A stretch of DNA of 38,327 nt from Lachnospiraceae bacterium (GCA_021202635.1 JAJQCQ010000004.1:1-38327), one strand, 5' to 3'; counted from the stretch's first letter, positions 24,004-32,575 are shown. Made by a program: numbers and translations. The notes: generated from the letters alone by a model not told the origin.

Positions 24004-24846
24004 TTATTTTTTCACGAATCCCACAAGACAGGAAACACAAAACACCACAATATCCGCCGCGACAATCGTCGAGCCGACCGGCGTCCCGGCGAGAATGGAA
24101 ATGAGAATCCCGACGGAAGCGCAGATCACCGAGAGAACTGCGGAACAGATGGTGACAGAGAGAAAGCTTTTAAACATTCGCATGGCCGAGAGCGCCGGGA
24201 ATATGATCAGCGCGGAGATCAGCAGCGATCCGACCAGATTCATTGCCAGAACAATGATAACCGCAATAATCACGGCCAGTACCAGGTTATAAAGTCCGGC
24301 ATTGGTGCCGGTCGCCCTGGCAAAGCCATCATCAAAGGTGATTGCGAAGATTTTGTTGTAAAAAAACACAAATAAGAGCACCACAAGGATGGACAGAATC
24401 ACACACGCCCACACCTCCTGAACCGTAAGCGTCAGAATCGAGGTCGAACCGAACAGGGTCGTACACACGTCGCCGGACAGATTCGAGCTCGTAGAGAACA
24501 GGTTCAGCAGCAGATAACCGATCGCCAGCGCCCCCACAGAAATCATCGCCACCGCCGCATCGCCGTTGATTTTGGTCTTCTGACCGCCGCACAGAAGCAG
24601 AATCGCGCACAATATGGTAACGGGCAGGACAAAGAGCATATCATTTGTAATATTCAGCACGCCCGCCACTGCCATCGCGCCAAACGCCACATGAGAAAGA
24701 CCATCCCCGATAAAAGAAAAGCGTTTCAGGACGAGCGTCACTCCCAGCAGCGAAGAACACAGCGCGATCAAAACACCGACAATCATCGCATACTGTACAA
24801 AGGAGTATTGAAAATACATCGCTATTTTTTCCGCAAAGCCTATCAT
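24004..24846 (-). CDS. znuB: metal (zinc/manganese) ABC transporter permease
   Basis: A 280-aa ABC-3 family permease with about eight hydrophobic segments and the family stretch LKRFSFIGDGLSHVAFGAMAVA near residue 40, plus ALIIFPALSAMRMFKSF near 210. It forms the channel for metal taken from the binding protein at 25647. Its ATG overlaps the stop of the ATPase gene by four bases (ATGA), so the two are translationally coupled. Zinc is the likely substrate, but manganese importers share these sequences. Confidence 0.93.
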   Translation of the reverse strand: MIGFAEKIAMYFQYSFVQYAMIVGVLIALCSSLLGVTLVLKRFSFIGDGLSHVAFGAMAVAGVLNITNDMLFVLPVTILCAILLLCGGQKTKINGDAAVAMISVGALAIGYLLLNLFSTSSNLSGDVCTTLFGSTSILTLTVQEVWACVILSILVVLLFVFFYNKIFAITFDDGFARATGTNAGLYNLVLAVIIAVIIVLAMNLVGSLLISALIIFPALSAMRMFKSFLSVTICSAVLSVICASVGILISILAGTPVGSTIVAADIVVFCVSCLVGFVKK

Positions 24847-25556
24847 TTTCTCTCACCTCCTTCCAGCAGAGAATACACCCTGCCGATGTCACTTTTCAGG
24901 TATTCTTTTTTTGTGCCGAAAAACCAGCGATGTCCGACATGCAAAATATGACTGGCAAATGTGACCGCCGCCTGCATATCGTGTGAAATCATAATAATTG
25001 TCATCTTTTCCTTCCGGTTCAGTTCTTTGATCAGATTGTACATCTGAGCCGTTACCTTCGGGTCAAGGCCGGATACCGGCTCATCCAGAAGCAGCACCCG
25101 GTCTGCCGCGCAGAGCGCCCGCGCAAGCAGCACCCGCTGCTGCTGTCCGCCGGAGAGCTCCCGGTAACAGCGCTTCGCAAGCGGTACAATATCCATCTTC
25201 TCCATCGCTTCCTGCGCGGTCTGTTTTTCCTTCTTCCCATAAAAAGGCCGTATCCCGCAGCTTCCCTGACAACCAGAAAGCACAATCTCCCGGACAGACG
25301 CCGGAAAGTCCCGCTGCACCAGCGTCTGCTGCGGAAGATAACCGATCTGGTTCTGTACCAGGCCATCCCCAAACGTGATCTTTCCGCCAAGCGGCTGCTG
25401 CAGTCCAAGCAGCGTCCGCATCAGGGTGGATTTTCCGGAGCCGTTCTCACCCACGATGCAAAAATAATTTCCTTCCCGAATGGAAAAATTCAGATTCTCT
25501 ACAATCGCTCTGCCTTCATATCCGAGCGTCAGATCCTGACAGGTAATCAATGCCAC
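24843..25556 (-). CDS. znuC: metal (zinc/manganese) ABC transporter ATPase, GTG start
   Basis: A 237-aa ATPase: Walker A GENGSGKST, signature LSGGQQQRVLLARAL, Walker B VLLLDEP and the switch His in ISHDM. I start at GTG 25554-25556 (VALITCQDLTLGY), because gaggagg lies eight bases before it; an upstream ATG at 25586 falls within a repeat hairpin and has no ribosome site. The gene follows the binding-protein gene after 90 bases and overlaps the permease gene. Confidence 0.93.
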   Translation of the reverse strand: MALITCQDLTLGYEGRAIVENLNFSIREGNYFCIVGENGSGKSTLMRTLLGLQQPLGGKITFGDGLVQNQIGYLPQQTLVQRDFPASVREIVLSGCQGSCGIRPFYGKKEKQTAQEAMEKMDIVPLAKRCYRELSGGQQQRVLLARALCAADRVLLLDEPVSGLDPKVTAQMYNLIKELNRKEKMTIIMISHDMQAAVTFASHILHVGHRWFFGTKKEYLKSDIGRVYSLLEGGERK

Positions 25557-25577
25557 TGTTATCTCCTCCTCTTCAAC

Positions 25578-25620
25578 CCCGACCACGCAGCAAGTGCGTG
25601 GTCGGGTTGTGACCAGTAAC
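25578..25620. repeat. hairpin repeat between znuA and znuC
   Basis: cccgaccacgc (25578-25588) pairs perfectly with gcgtggtcggg (25596-25606) around agcaagt; ttgtgaccagtaac follows. In the mRNA the hairpin ends shortly before the ribosome site of the ATPase gene, so it may limit downstream expression or protect the binding-protein message. Confidence 0.8.
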
Positions 25621-25646
25621 CTGGAAAATACGTATTTTTCACCGTC

Positions 25647-26621
25647 TTACTGAAGGGCCTGTGTCAGCACTTCAAGATTCTCTTCCATGATAGAAAGATA
25701 GGTCACGCCCTCTTCCACATCCTGTGAAGTAACCGACTGCATCGAGTTAAGCGTCAGAATCTCCTGCTCCTGCGTAGACGTGCAGGAAATGATCGTCTGT
25801 GCAATCTTGCCATCCGAGCTTTCAATCGTCATCACATAATTCAGCCCCAGCTCATCAACCTTCCCTGCGAGGAAGGTAATCGTCTCAAAGCTGGCCTCTG
25901 ACTCTGCGGAGCATCCGGAAAACGCCGCATAATAATCCAGACCGTAGTCCTCCGTCAGATAACGGAATGGAAAACGATCGCCAAACAGCAGTGTTGTCAC
26001 CGCGGCGCCGTCCACCGCCTCCCGATACTCCTCATCAAGCGCCGCCAGCCTGGAAACATACTCCGCCGCGTTCTCTGCATAAAGATCAGCATTGTCCGGA
26101 TCCAGCCCTTCCAGCGCTTCCGCGATCGCCTCGCAGAATACCTGCGCATTTTTCAGCGAAAGCCATACGTGTTCGTCGTACTCCGTTTCCCCTTCTTCCT
26201 CTTCGTCATTCTCCTCTTCTCCTGTCTCCATACCCTCAACGGTCTCTTCTTCCACCGCCGAATCACCTAGAAGCTCCAGCAGATCCAGCACAACCATATC
26301 CTCATTGACCGCTTCCTTCAGCACATCATCGACCCATTCATCCGATTCACCGCCGACATAGAGGAACAGATCACAGTCCGACACGGCCAGAATGTCATCG
26401 ACCGTCGGCTGATAATTGTGCAGGTCTACGCCACTGTCAAGAAGCAGCGTCAGTTCTGCGTTTTCCGCCTGATCACCGAGAATCTGCTGTACCCAGTCAT
26501 ATTCCGGAAAAATTGTCGCCACGATCTGAATCGCCTCCCCGGATTCCTCCGCAAAAGCAGTCGTTCCCATGCAGACGGACAGTAACGCCGCCAACAATAA
26601 ATTCAATATGTATTTTTTCAT
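25647..26621 (-). CDS. znuA: metal-binding protein of ABC importer (ZnuA-like)
   Basis: A 324-aa exported protein. A signal peptide (1 to about 24, ending AFAEE) has no proper lipobox. Expected metal ligands His68 (GVDLHNYQP) and His151 (DEHVWLS) are present. Where most ZnuA proteins have a third His in an [S/F]HDA-like segment, this one has FGDRFPFRY (Gly214-Asp215). Between the first two ligands, residues 123-150 are almost all Glu/Asp, replacing the His-rich loop of many zinc-binding relatives. This could act as an acidic metal-gathering loop. Zinc is favoured over manganese by context, not proven. Ribosome site ggagg seven bases before the ATG. Confidence 0.9.
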   Translation of the reverse strand: MKKYILNLLLAALLSVCMGTTAFAEESGEAIQIVATIFPEYDWVQQILGDQAENAELTLLLDSGVDLHNYQPTVDDILAVSDCDLFLYVGGESDEWVDDVLKEAVNEDMVVLDLLELLGDSAVEEETVEGMETGEEENDEEEEGETEYDEHVWLSLKNAQVFCEAIAEALEGLDPDNADLYAENAAEYVSRLAALDEEYREAVDGAAVTTLLFGDRFPFRYLTEDYGLDYYAAFSGCSAESEASFETITFLAGKVDELGLNYVMTIESSDGKIAQTIISCTSTQEQEILTLNSMQSVTSQDVEEGVTYLSIMEENLEVLTQALQ

Positions 26622-26640
26622 TTCAAAACCTCCATATAAA

Positions 26641-26680
26641 ATTGTACAAAAATTAACCGAAACACTGCATCAGTAGTGTT
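26641..26680 (-). promoter_or_regulatory. possible znuA promoter with palindromic operator
   Basis: A -10 TACAAT (26641-26646, minus strand) has a weak -35 (26664-26669) at 17 bases. The -35 lies within an inverted repeat aacact-N8-agtgtt (26661-26680), a good place for a metal-responsive repressor. It does not match the Zur or AdcR boxes that I know. Confidence 0.4.
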
Positions 26681-26723
26681 CCGTACCGCAATCCGTATCT
26701 GTATTATGCCAATGGAGATTTTT

Positions 26724-27035
26724 TCAATTATTCATTCTGATTTTTTGACTGATCAGCGAAGAGTCTGCCACCCAAAGAGCCGCAGTAAGAAGAATCGTCA
26801 TAGAAAATACAGCTGTCAACAGAATTCCTGCTCCAAATGTGACGCACGAACGAATCTGCCGCACCGTGTTCTCAGCCTGTGAGACGGTCGCACAAATCGG
26901 ACAATCTCTGCCCGTGCAGATGTGGTTCCTGCAGCCAGAAATACAGGAGAAGGAAAAAAGTACTGCAAAAAAACAAACAGCCGCAACTAAAAAAGAGACG
27001 ATCTTTGTCTTTCTGTCTGTTCGTTTCGTCAGCAT
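26724..27035 (-). CDS. small membrane protein with HxCx4CPxC motif
   Basis: A 103-aa protein. Hydrophobic segments at about 12-33 and 64-90 flank a loop holding His38, Cys40, Cys45 and Cys48 (NHICTGRDCPIC), which looks like a metal-binding site; further Cys are at 31, 35 and 64. I do not recognise a named family, but similar short proteins with a Cys-His loop occur in Firmicutes, and here it directly precedes znuA on the same strand with its own promoter. A role in zinc homeostasis is inferred from position and motif. Start at 27033-27035 with gaaggggg before it, seven bases away; the ATG at 27149 lies beyond the promoter. Confidence 0.75.
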   Translation of the reverse strand: MLTKRTDRKTKIVSFLVAAVCFFAVLFSFSCISGCRNHICTGRDCPICATVSQAENTVRQIRSCVTFGAGILLTAVFSMTILLTAALWVADSSLISQKIRMNN

Positions 27036-27066
27036 AATATTTCCCCCTTCCATCAGACTTCGCTTT

Positions 27067-27095
27067 ACTCTAGCACACACTTTTTGCGATGTCAA
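27067..27095 (-). promoter_or_regulatory. promoter of the small membrane protein gene
   Basis: On the minus strand TTGACA (27090-27095) and TAGAGT (27067-27072), 17 bases apart. Confidence 0.65.
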
Positions 27096-27135
27096 GACAG
27101 ACGGGGGACGGTTTCCTGTGAAAGTATTGTGAAGT

Positions 27136-27165
27136 GTTACAGGCCGCACACCTGCTGCGCGGCCT
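27136..27165. repeat. dispersed palindromic repeat overlapping a gene end
   Basis: gttac followed by aggccgc (27141-27147) pairing with gcggcct (27159-27165). The stop codon of the LRR gene (27164-27166) lies within the stem, so the repeat forms the gene end and may end the transcript. Confidence 0.6.
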
Positions 27166-28261
27166 AGAGCTCCAGCCGTTTTCTGCGTCTGGAATCCGGA
27201 AGAGCCTTCCTTCGAAAGGCCATCAGACGCCCTGTGGCCTGCGCATCCTCCCGGCGGGCAGCATATTCGGACAGCTGATCCGACAGCGCCATTTTCGCAT
27301 CGTCCGGCAGAGGAGCAGCCACATATTCTAAAAACCAGCGCAGCCCCTGCGCATCCTTTGTATCCAGAAAGTATTTCCCAAACAGAAAGGCGTTCTCCCG
27401 CGCGTAAGCCTCATAGGTCTCGCGTGCCCGCTGCTCCAGATGATACGGAGCCCGCAGCCGGTCAAGGACAAGCCGGAGCAAAAGAGAAGGCGCTTCCTGT
27501 GCCTGCGCGTAGGGAAAGAGGACATCATACTGCGCAAAATCAAATTTTTTCCCCTGGAAACAGTTTCGATACAGAATCCCCGTACCATGCACATGCGTCT
27601 CCAGGATGCGGGCCGGCGTATTCTCCACGCCCTCTTCATAGAATTCCGGGAAAGCCAGTCGCGCATAAACCGTCGGATTCTGCACATTTTCTGCTTCTTC
27701 CCTCCGAAAGGCAGCGCCCGGGTTCTCCGGCTCTTCCGCACAAAACTCGACCTGCAGGCTTTCCGGCAATTCATCAAGCACCTGCTTCAGACCGGATGAG
27801 CCATCTGGCCTCACACGGACACAAAGCGCCTCGATCCGGTGGCATCCGCTAAATGCACCGCTTCCCCAGTCAAACAGCTCCCCGGAAAATTCCAGCCTCC
27901 GCAGATGCCCGCAATTGTAGAAGCAGTAACGTCCGACCCTGCGAAGCGTCTGTGGAAGAATCAGGCTTTCCAGCTGATCTCCGCTCAGAACCGGAAGGTC
28001 GGCCAGATCTTCGTTTTCCCATGACACCTGCGGCTCCACCTGCCCGGAGGAAGCGATTCGTACATCACCCCTGCGAAACGCATCCATCCATTCCTTTTCC
28101 TCCATATGTGCGGAAAATGCATACGGCGCAAGCTCCCGCACCGGCAGCCCGTCCATTCTCTCAGGAATCCGGACACTGCCGTCACGCGAAAAACAGCGCA
28201 GGATTACCGCGCTGTCTCCCTTTTTTTCATATGCAAACAACTGTGAAGCCGTAAAATTCAT
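27164..28261 (-). CDS. leucine-rich repeat (BspA-like) protein, cytoplasmic
   Basis: A 365-aa protein without signal peptide. The first 170 residues contain LRR_5-type pieces (GSVRIPERMDGLPVRELAPYAF, LESLILPQTLRRVGRYCFYNC, LRRLEFSGELFDWGSGAFSGC). The rest is a helical, charged domain with a basic tail (RRRKRLEL). Such LRR proteins usually mediate binding; the partner is unknown here. Ribosome site ggggagag at eight to nine bases. It is on the same strand as the lysine operon 106 bases upstream, with no clear terminator between, so read-through is possible. Confidence 0.75.
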   Translation of the reverse strand: MNFTASQLFAYEKKGDSAVILRCFSRDGSVRIPERMDGLPVRELAPYAFSAHMEEKEWMDAFRRGDVRIASSGQVEPQVSWENEDLADLPVLSGDQLESLILPQTLRRVGRYCFYNCGHLRRLEFSGELFDWGSGAFSGCHRIEALCVRVRPDGSSGLKQVLDELPESLQVEFCAEEPENPGAAFRREEAENVQNPTVYARLAFPEFYEEGVENTPARILETHVHGTGILYRNCFQGKKFDFAQYDVLFPYAQAQEAPSLLLRLVLDRLRAPYHLEQRARETYEAYARENAFLFGKYFLDTKDAQGLRWFLEYVAAPLPDDAKMALSDQLSEYAARREDAQATGRLMAFRRKALPDSRRRKRLEL

Positions 28262-28367
28262 TGTCCTGTCTCTCCCCGACGCAAACTGCCCGATCGAATC
28301 CTGTCCTCCGGTCCCGCCATTCCATCTATGGCTCCTGGCAAAATGGCAGCGGTTCCGAACCGTCCAT

Positions 28368-29684
28368 TTACAGGTGTGTCAGCACGAAGATATCATAAAT
28401 CGCCCGGATGGCGCGCTCAAAATCTTCGTTTCTCACGCCGATGATGATATTCAGCTCACTGGAGCCCTGATCGATCATCTTGACATTGATGTTCGCGTGC
28501 GCGAGCGCAGAAAAGATTCTGCCCGCGGTGCCGCGCATGGCTTTCATCCCGCGCCCTACCACCGCAATCAGAGCCAGATCCGATTCCAGCTCCAGCGTAT
28601 CCGGAGAAACAGCCCGGTGAAGACCGGAAATCACGCTCTGTTCCTTTTCCATAAATTCACTCTGATGAATGATCACAGAAAACGTATCAATGCCGGACGG
28701 CACATGCTCAAACGAAATGCCATTTTCTTCAAATACCTGCAGCACCTTGCGCCCGAAGCCGATCTCGGAATTCATCATGTCCTTTTCAATCGTAACCGTG
28801 CAAAAGCCCTTTTTCCCTGCAATGCCGGTAATCGTATAGTTCGGCTGACGGCAGGTATTCTCCACAATCAGAGTGCCCGGATCCTGCGGGCGGTTTGTAT
28901 TTTTGATATTGACCGGGATGCCCTCCTGGCGCAGCGGGAAAATCGCGTCCGCATGCAGCACCGTTGCACCCATATAAGAAAGCTCTCGCAACTCCCGGTA
29001 GGTAATCGTCTCAATCGTCGCCGGATTGTCTACAATCTTCGGATCGCAGAGCAGGAAGCCGGATACATCCGTCCAGTTCTCATACAGATCCGCGTGTACC
29101 GCACGAGCGACAATCGAACCGGTGATATCCGATCCGCCCCGTGAAAAGGTCTTAATGCTTCCATCCGGCATGGCACCGTAAAATCCCGGAACAACCGCCG
29201 TATCCAGCCCTTCCAGACGGGCTCTCATCACATCGTTCGTTTTCTCTGCGTCAAACACTCCGTCCTCGTCAAAGCAGACCACCTCGGCCGCATCGACAAA
29301 GGGAAAACCCAGATAGGCGGACATCACCATTCCGTTGAGGTATTCGCCGCGGGAAGCCGCATAGTCACTGCCGGCCTGCGCCTCAAAATTTTTCCGGATC
29401 ACCGCAAATTCCTCTGTCAGATCCAGCTCCAGTCCAAGGCCGTCAATGATCTCCTGATAACGCGCCGCAATCGCCGCAATCTTCTGGCTGATATCCTGCC
29501 GCCCCGCCGCATGATAACAGTCATACAGCATATCCGTCACCTTTATATCCGACGAAAACCGTTTTCCCGGAGCGGACGGCACCACATATCTCCTCTCCTT
29601 CTCCGCGTGGATAATCGCTCCGACCTTGCGGAACTGCTCCGCGCTCGCCAGAGAGCTTCCGCCAAATTTTACTACTTTCTTCAT
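28368..29684 (-). CDS. lysC: aspartate kinase (monofunctional, two ACT domains)
   Basis: A 438-aa enzyme that phosphorylates aspartate, the first step to lysine, threonine and methionine. It begins MKKVVKFGGSSLAS (nucleotide site) and has FSRGGSDITGSIVA in the kinase domain and two C-terminal ACT domains (from about TITGIAGKKGFCTVTIE and ALIAVVGRGMKAMRGTAGRIF), which carry feedback inhibition. Placement behind a lysine riboswitch suggests the lysine-regulated isoform. Start at 29684, with agagga nearby; the ATG at 29738 overlaps the dapB end. Third gene of dapA-dapB-lysC, 57 bases after dapB. Confidence 0.95.
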   Translation of the reverse strand: MKKVVKFGGSSLASAEQFRKVGAIIHAEKERRYVVPSAPGKRFSSDIKVTDMLYDCYHAAGRQDISQKIAAIAARYQEIIDGLGLELDLTEEFAVIRKNFEAQAGSDYAASRGEYLNGMVMSAYLGFPFVDAAEVVCFDEDGVFDAEKTNDVMRARLEGLDTAVVPGFYGAMPDGSIKTFSRGGSDITGSIVARAVHADLYENWTDVSGFLLCDPKIVDNPATIETITYRELRELSYMGATVLHADAIFPLRQEGIPVNIKNTNRPQDPGTLIVENTCRQPNYTITGIAGKKGFCTVTIEKDMMNSEIGFGRKVLQVFEENGISFEHVPSGIDTFSVIIHQSEFMEKEQSVISGLHRAVSPDTLELESDLALIAVVGRGMKAMRGTAGRIFSALAHANINVKMIDQGSSELNIIIGVRNEDFERAIRAIYDIFVLTHL

Positions 29685-29741
29685 TTTCCGTGTTCCTCTT
29701 TCTGCCTCTTCCGTTTTTTCATATCTCCTGTAATTCATTTA

Positions 29742-30500
29742 TTACAGCTGTATCACATCATCCATCCCGTAATACCCGGCCGGTTTCCCTGCCAGGAAAG
29801 CCGCCGCCTGCACCGCTCCCTTTGCGAAAATGCTCCGCGAATAGGCCGTGTGTTTGAGTTCAATCACCTCATCCAGTCCGGCGAAAATCACTTCGTGCTC
29901 ACCGACAATCGTGCCGCCGCGCACCGCGCTGATCCCGATCTCGTTCTTCTCACGCCGTTTCTTTTCCTGGCTCCGGTCAAAGGTATATTCATACCTCTCG
30001 TCCAACGCCTCATTGATGCTGTCCGCCAGCGCAATCGCCGTGCCGCTCGGTGCATCCAGCTTACGATTGTGATGCTTTTCTACAATCTCCACATCAAATC
30101 CCGCCGGGGCGAGCACCTTCGCCGCCTCCTTCAGGAGCGCCTGCAGCAGATTGATGCCCAGCGACATATTCGCCGACTTCAGAACCGCCACCTTTTCGCT
30201 CGCCGCCGTGATCTGATCCAGCTGCTCCTGCGTGTAGCCGGTCGTACACAGCACCGCCGGAACCTGCTTTTCCACACAGTATGCAAGCAGGCCGTCCAGC
30301 GCCTTTACCGAGGAAAAATCAATCACCACATCCGCTTCCACATCGCAATCCGCCGGGGAAGCAAATACCGGGTAAGGACGGTCCTTGGAATCGTATACGT
30401 CAAAACCGGCCACGATCTCCATGCCCTCCTGCTCCGCAACAATATCCGTCACCACACGGCCCATATGGCCGCAGCAGCCACTCATAATGATTCTTGTCAT
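29742..30500 (-). CDS. dapB: 4-hydroxy-tetrahydrodipicolinate reductase
   Basis: A 252-aa NAD(P)H enzyme of the diaminopimelate/lysine pathway. It has a Rossmann start (MTRIIMSGCCGHMGRVV), VVIDFSSVKAL, VLCTTGYTQEQL, and the signature EKHHNRKLDAPSGTA with the catalytic His pair and Lys. Length is normal. It follows dapA by 26 bases and acts on the dapA product. Confidence 0.97.
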   Translation of the reverse strand: MTRIIMSGCCGHMGRVVTDIVAEQEGMEIVAGFDVYDSKDRPYPVFASPADCDVEADVVIDFSSVKALDGLLAYCVEKQVPAVLCTTGYTQEQLDQITAASEKVAVLKSANMSLGINLLQALLKEAAKVLAPAGFDVEIVEKHHNRKLDAPSGTAIALADSINEALDERYEYTFDRSQEKKRREKNEIGISAVRGGTIVGEHEVIFAGLDEVIELKHTAYSRSIFAKGAVQAAAFLAGKPAGYYGMDDVIQL

Positions 30501-30526
30501 TTTGGAATCCTCTTATACTTTCTTCA

Positions 30527-31414
30527 TTACTTCAGAATACCGTAATTTCTCATCGCCTTCTCCAGCCGCGCCGCATTCGCCTCTTCCATCTCAAAGAGCG
30601 GCGCACGCAGCGGTCCGACCTCCAGACCCATCAGATTCATGGCTTTCTTGACCGGAATCGGATTCACCTCACAGAACAGCGCCTCAATCAGTTCAATCGC
30701 CTCCAGCTGCATTGCACAGCTCTTCTTCACATCGCCCTCCAGGAAAGCCGCCGTGATCTCGTGTGTCTGGCGCGGTGCGATATTGGACAGTACGGAAATC
30801 ACACCACTTCCGCCGAGCGACATAATCGGAACGATCTCCGCATCGTTGCCCGAGTACAGGTCAACCTCGCCTCCGGCGAGGCTCATCATCTTCGCGATCT
30901 GTTCGATGTTTGCGGAAGCCTCCTTTATTCCGACAATATTTTCCACATTCTTTGCCAGCCACACCATCGTCTCCGGCAGAATGTTGCAGCCCGTACGGCT
31001 CGGCACATTGTAAAGAATAATCGGCAGAGAGACCGACGCCGCAATCTGCGTATAATGCTTCTTCAGACCGTTCTGGGTCGCCTTGTTGTAATAAGGGCTC
31101 ACCAGAAGCAGGCCGTCAGCACCCATTTTTTCCGCTTCTGTGGAAAGGTAAATCGCGGTCTCCGTTGAATTCGAGCCGGTACCGGCGATAACCGGAATCC
31201 GCTTTGCCGTCTTCTCAATGGTATAGCGAATCACATCCAGGTGTTCTTCATGGGAAAGGGTGGAAGACTCCCCCGTCGTCCCGCAGACAATGATGGCGTC
31301 CGTGCCGCCCGCGATCTGCATCTCGATCAGCTCGCCCATCTTTTCATAGTTTACTGTGCCATCCTCATGCATTGGCGTGATAATCGCAACGCCGGCTCCT
31401 TTAAAAATAGACAT
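30527..31414 (-). CDS. dapA: 4-hydroxy-tetrahydrodipicolinate synthase
   Basis: A 295-aa TIM-barrel enzyme that condenses pyruvate and aspartate semialdehyde. CGTTGESSTLS holds the Thr pair, LYNVPSRTG the catalytic Tyr and GIKEAS the Schiff-base Lys. Start at 31412-31414, with gaggaggt just before it; upstream in-frame ATGs belong to the riboswitch leader and are not coding. It is the first gene of the lysine operon, controlled by promoter 31693-31721, riboswitch and terminator. Confidence 0.97.
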   Translation of the reverse strand: MSIFKGAGVAIITPMHEDGTVNYEKMGELIEMQIAGGTDAIIVCGTTGESSTLSHEEHLDVIRYTIEKTAKRIPVIAGTGSNSTETAIYLSTEAEKMGADGLLLVSPYYNKATQNGLKKHYTQIAASVSLPIILYNVPSRTGCNILPETMVWLAKNVENIVGIKEASANIEQIAKMMSLAGGEVDLYSGNDAEIVPIMSLGGSGVISVLSNIAPRQTHEITAAFLEGDVKKSCAMQLEAIELIEALFCEVNPIPVKKAMNLMGLEVGPLRAPLFEMEEANAARLEKAMRNYGILK

Positions 31415-31435
31415 AAGATACCTCCTCACATAATG

Positions 31436-31458
31436 AAAGGGACTGCCGAGCAGTCCCC
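31436..31458 (-). terminator. riboswitch-controlled terminator before dapA
   Basis: gggactgc (31439-31446) pairs with gcagtccc (31450-31457) around three bases, followed on the minus strand by tttcatt. It lies between the aptamer and dapA, as expected for a transcriptional lysine switch. Confidence 0.75.
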
Positions 31459-31481
31459 AAAGAAAACGAAAACGATTCTTC

Positions 31482-31650
31482 AGATAGCTCTCCATCGCCC
31501 GGCGATGACAGTCATATGGTTCTTCACCATATGCCCAGAAAAACAGCCTCAGGCAGCTGCCCTTCTTCGGCGTCCTCCCCTTTCTGCCATCGTCGCCTGC
31601 GCCTGTCCGCATCGAATGGCCTACTTATGAAGTACGCAACCTCTATCTAC
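31482..31650 (-). ncRNA. lysine riboswitch (L box)
   Basis: The minus-strand leader shows the conserved lysine aptamer pieces in order: agaggttgcg, cttcataagta, cgccgaagaagggcag, gctgcctgaggctg, ggtgaagaacc, tgactgtcatcgc and gatggagagctatct. The closing stem P1 pairs agatag with ctatct at the two ends. Lysine binding should favour the terminator at 31436-31458 and shut off dapA-dapB-lysC. Confidence 0.92.
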
Positions 31651-31692
31651 TTATACGCTGATCTCCCGAACCAGCGTTTTTTCTGATTCCCT

Positions 31693-31721
31693 ACTATAAC
31701 ACGTCTGATATGGCTTGTCAA
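31693..31721 (-). promoter_or_regulatory. promoter of dapA-dapB-lysC
   Basis: On the minus strand TTGACA (31716-31721) and TATAGT (31693-31698), 17 bases apart. The -35 box overlaps the stop codon of the upstream Mrp gene (31718-31720). Confidence 0.85.
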
Positions 31722-32575
31722 TCCTTGACGCTCAAAATCTGCAAAGCCGCGTAGGCCCCCTCCAGATAAGGGTTGTCCGCCTGCGCGAAGGCTCCTTCCT
31801 CCGTAAGCGCATTCAGCTTCGGGTCAATCGGCATCTTACCCGCGACCAGAATCCCCAGCTCATCGGCGACCTCCTGAATCTTGCTCTTTCCGAACACGGA
31901 AATCTCTTTTCCGCAGTCCGGACAGACCAGATAACTGTAATTCTCAATCAGACCCAGCACCGGAATGTGCATCGTCTCCGCCATATTGTAAGCCTTTTTC
32001 ACGATCATTCTGACCAGATCCTGCGGCGTCGTCACGACAAAAATGCCCTCCACCGGCAGGGACTGAAATACGGTCAGCGGCACATCCCCCGTTCCCGGCG
32101 GCATATCTACCAGCAGATAGTCCAGCTCCCCCCAGATCACATCATGCCAGAACTGCCTTACCAGGCCGGCCAGAATCGGACCTCGCCAGATCACCGGATC
32201 CTCCGGGTTCGGCAGCAGCAGATTGATGGACATCACTTTAATGTCATTGTCCGTCAGTCTCGGATAAATGCCCTGATCATCCGCCTCTGCCAGACCGGTC
32301 ATCCCATACATCCGCGGGATCGACGGTCCGGTGATATCCGCATCCATAATGCCGACGCGATACCCCTTCGACGCGAGCAGGTTCGCCAGAGAAGCGGTCA
32401 CCATGGATTTTCCCACACCGCCCTTTCCGCTGACCACCCCGATCACATGTTTAATATCTGAATAAGGATTCATCTCCTCCTGCATACTCTGCGGCTGTCC
32501 GCCGTTTGCGCTCGGACATCCCTCACAGCTTTCCCTGTCGCAGCTTGCCGCGCTGCTGCATGTTGCATCTGCCAT
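31718..32575 (-). CDS. Mrp/Nbp35-family iron-sulfur carrier ATPase
   Basis: A 285-aa P-loop ATPase thought to carry or assemble Fe-S clusters. The deviant Walker A GKGGVGKS is at about 51-57, with DADITGPSIPRMYG and VDMPPGTGD following. The cluster-binding C-P-x-C is at Cys218 and Cys221. An N-terminal extension with Cys6, Cys12, Cys17 and Cys20 resembles the extra ferredoxin-like site of Nbp35. Ribosome site ggagg, eight bases before the ATG. Own promoter at 32664-32692; its end runs into the lysine operon promoter. Confidence 0.93.
   Translation of the reverse strand: MADATCSSAASCDRESCEGCPSANGGQPQSMQEEMNPYSDIKHVIGVVSGKGGVGKSMVTASLANLLASKGYRVGIMDADITGPSIPRMYGMTGLAEADDQGIYPRLTDNDIKVMSINLLLPNPEDPVIWRGPILAGLVRQFWHDVIWGELDYLLVDMPPGTGDVPLTVFQSLPVEGIFVVTTPQDLVRMIVKKAYNMAETMHIPVLGLIENYSYLVCPDCGKEISVFGKSKIQEVADELGILVAGKMPIDPKLNALTEEGAFAQADNPYLEGAYAALQILSVKD

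Noticed and set aside
29511..30545. 344-aa plus-strand ORF opposite lysC and dapB
   Set aside because: Shadow of two clear pathway genes, with biased His/Arg composition and no ribosome site.
31414..31612. Longer dapA reading frame starting at 31612
   Set aside because: The added 66 codons lie in the lysine riboswitch and terminator; the ATG at 31414 has a consensus ribosome site and gives the normal protein length.
31715..32461. 248-aa plus-strand ORF opposite the Mrp-like gene
   Set aside because: Shadow frame, rich in His/Arg/Gln, without a plausible start region.
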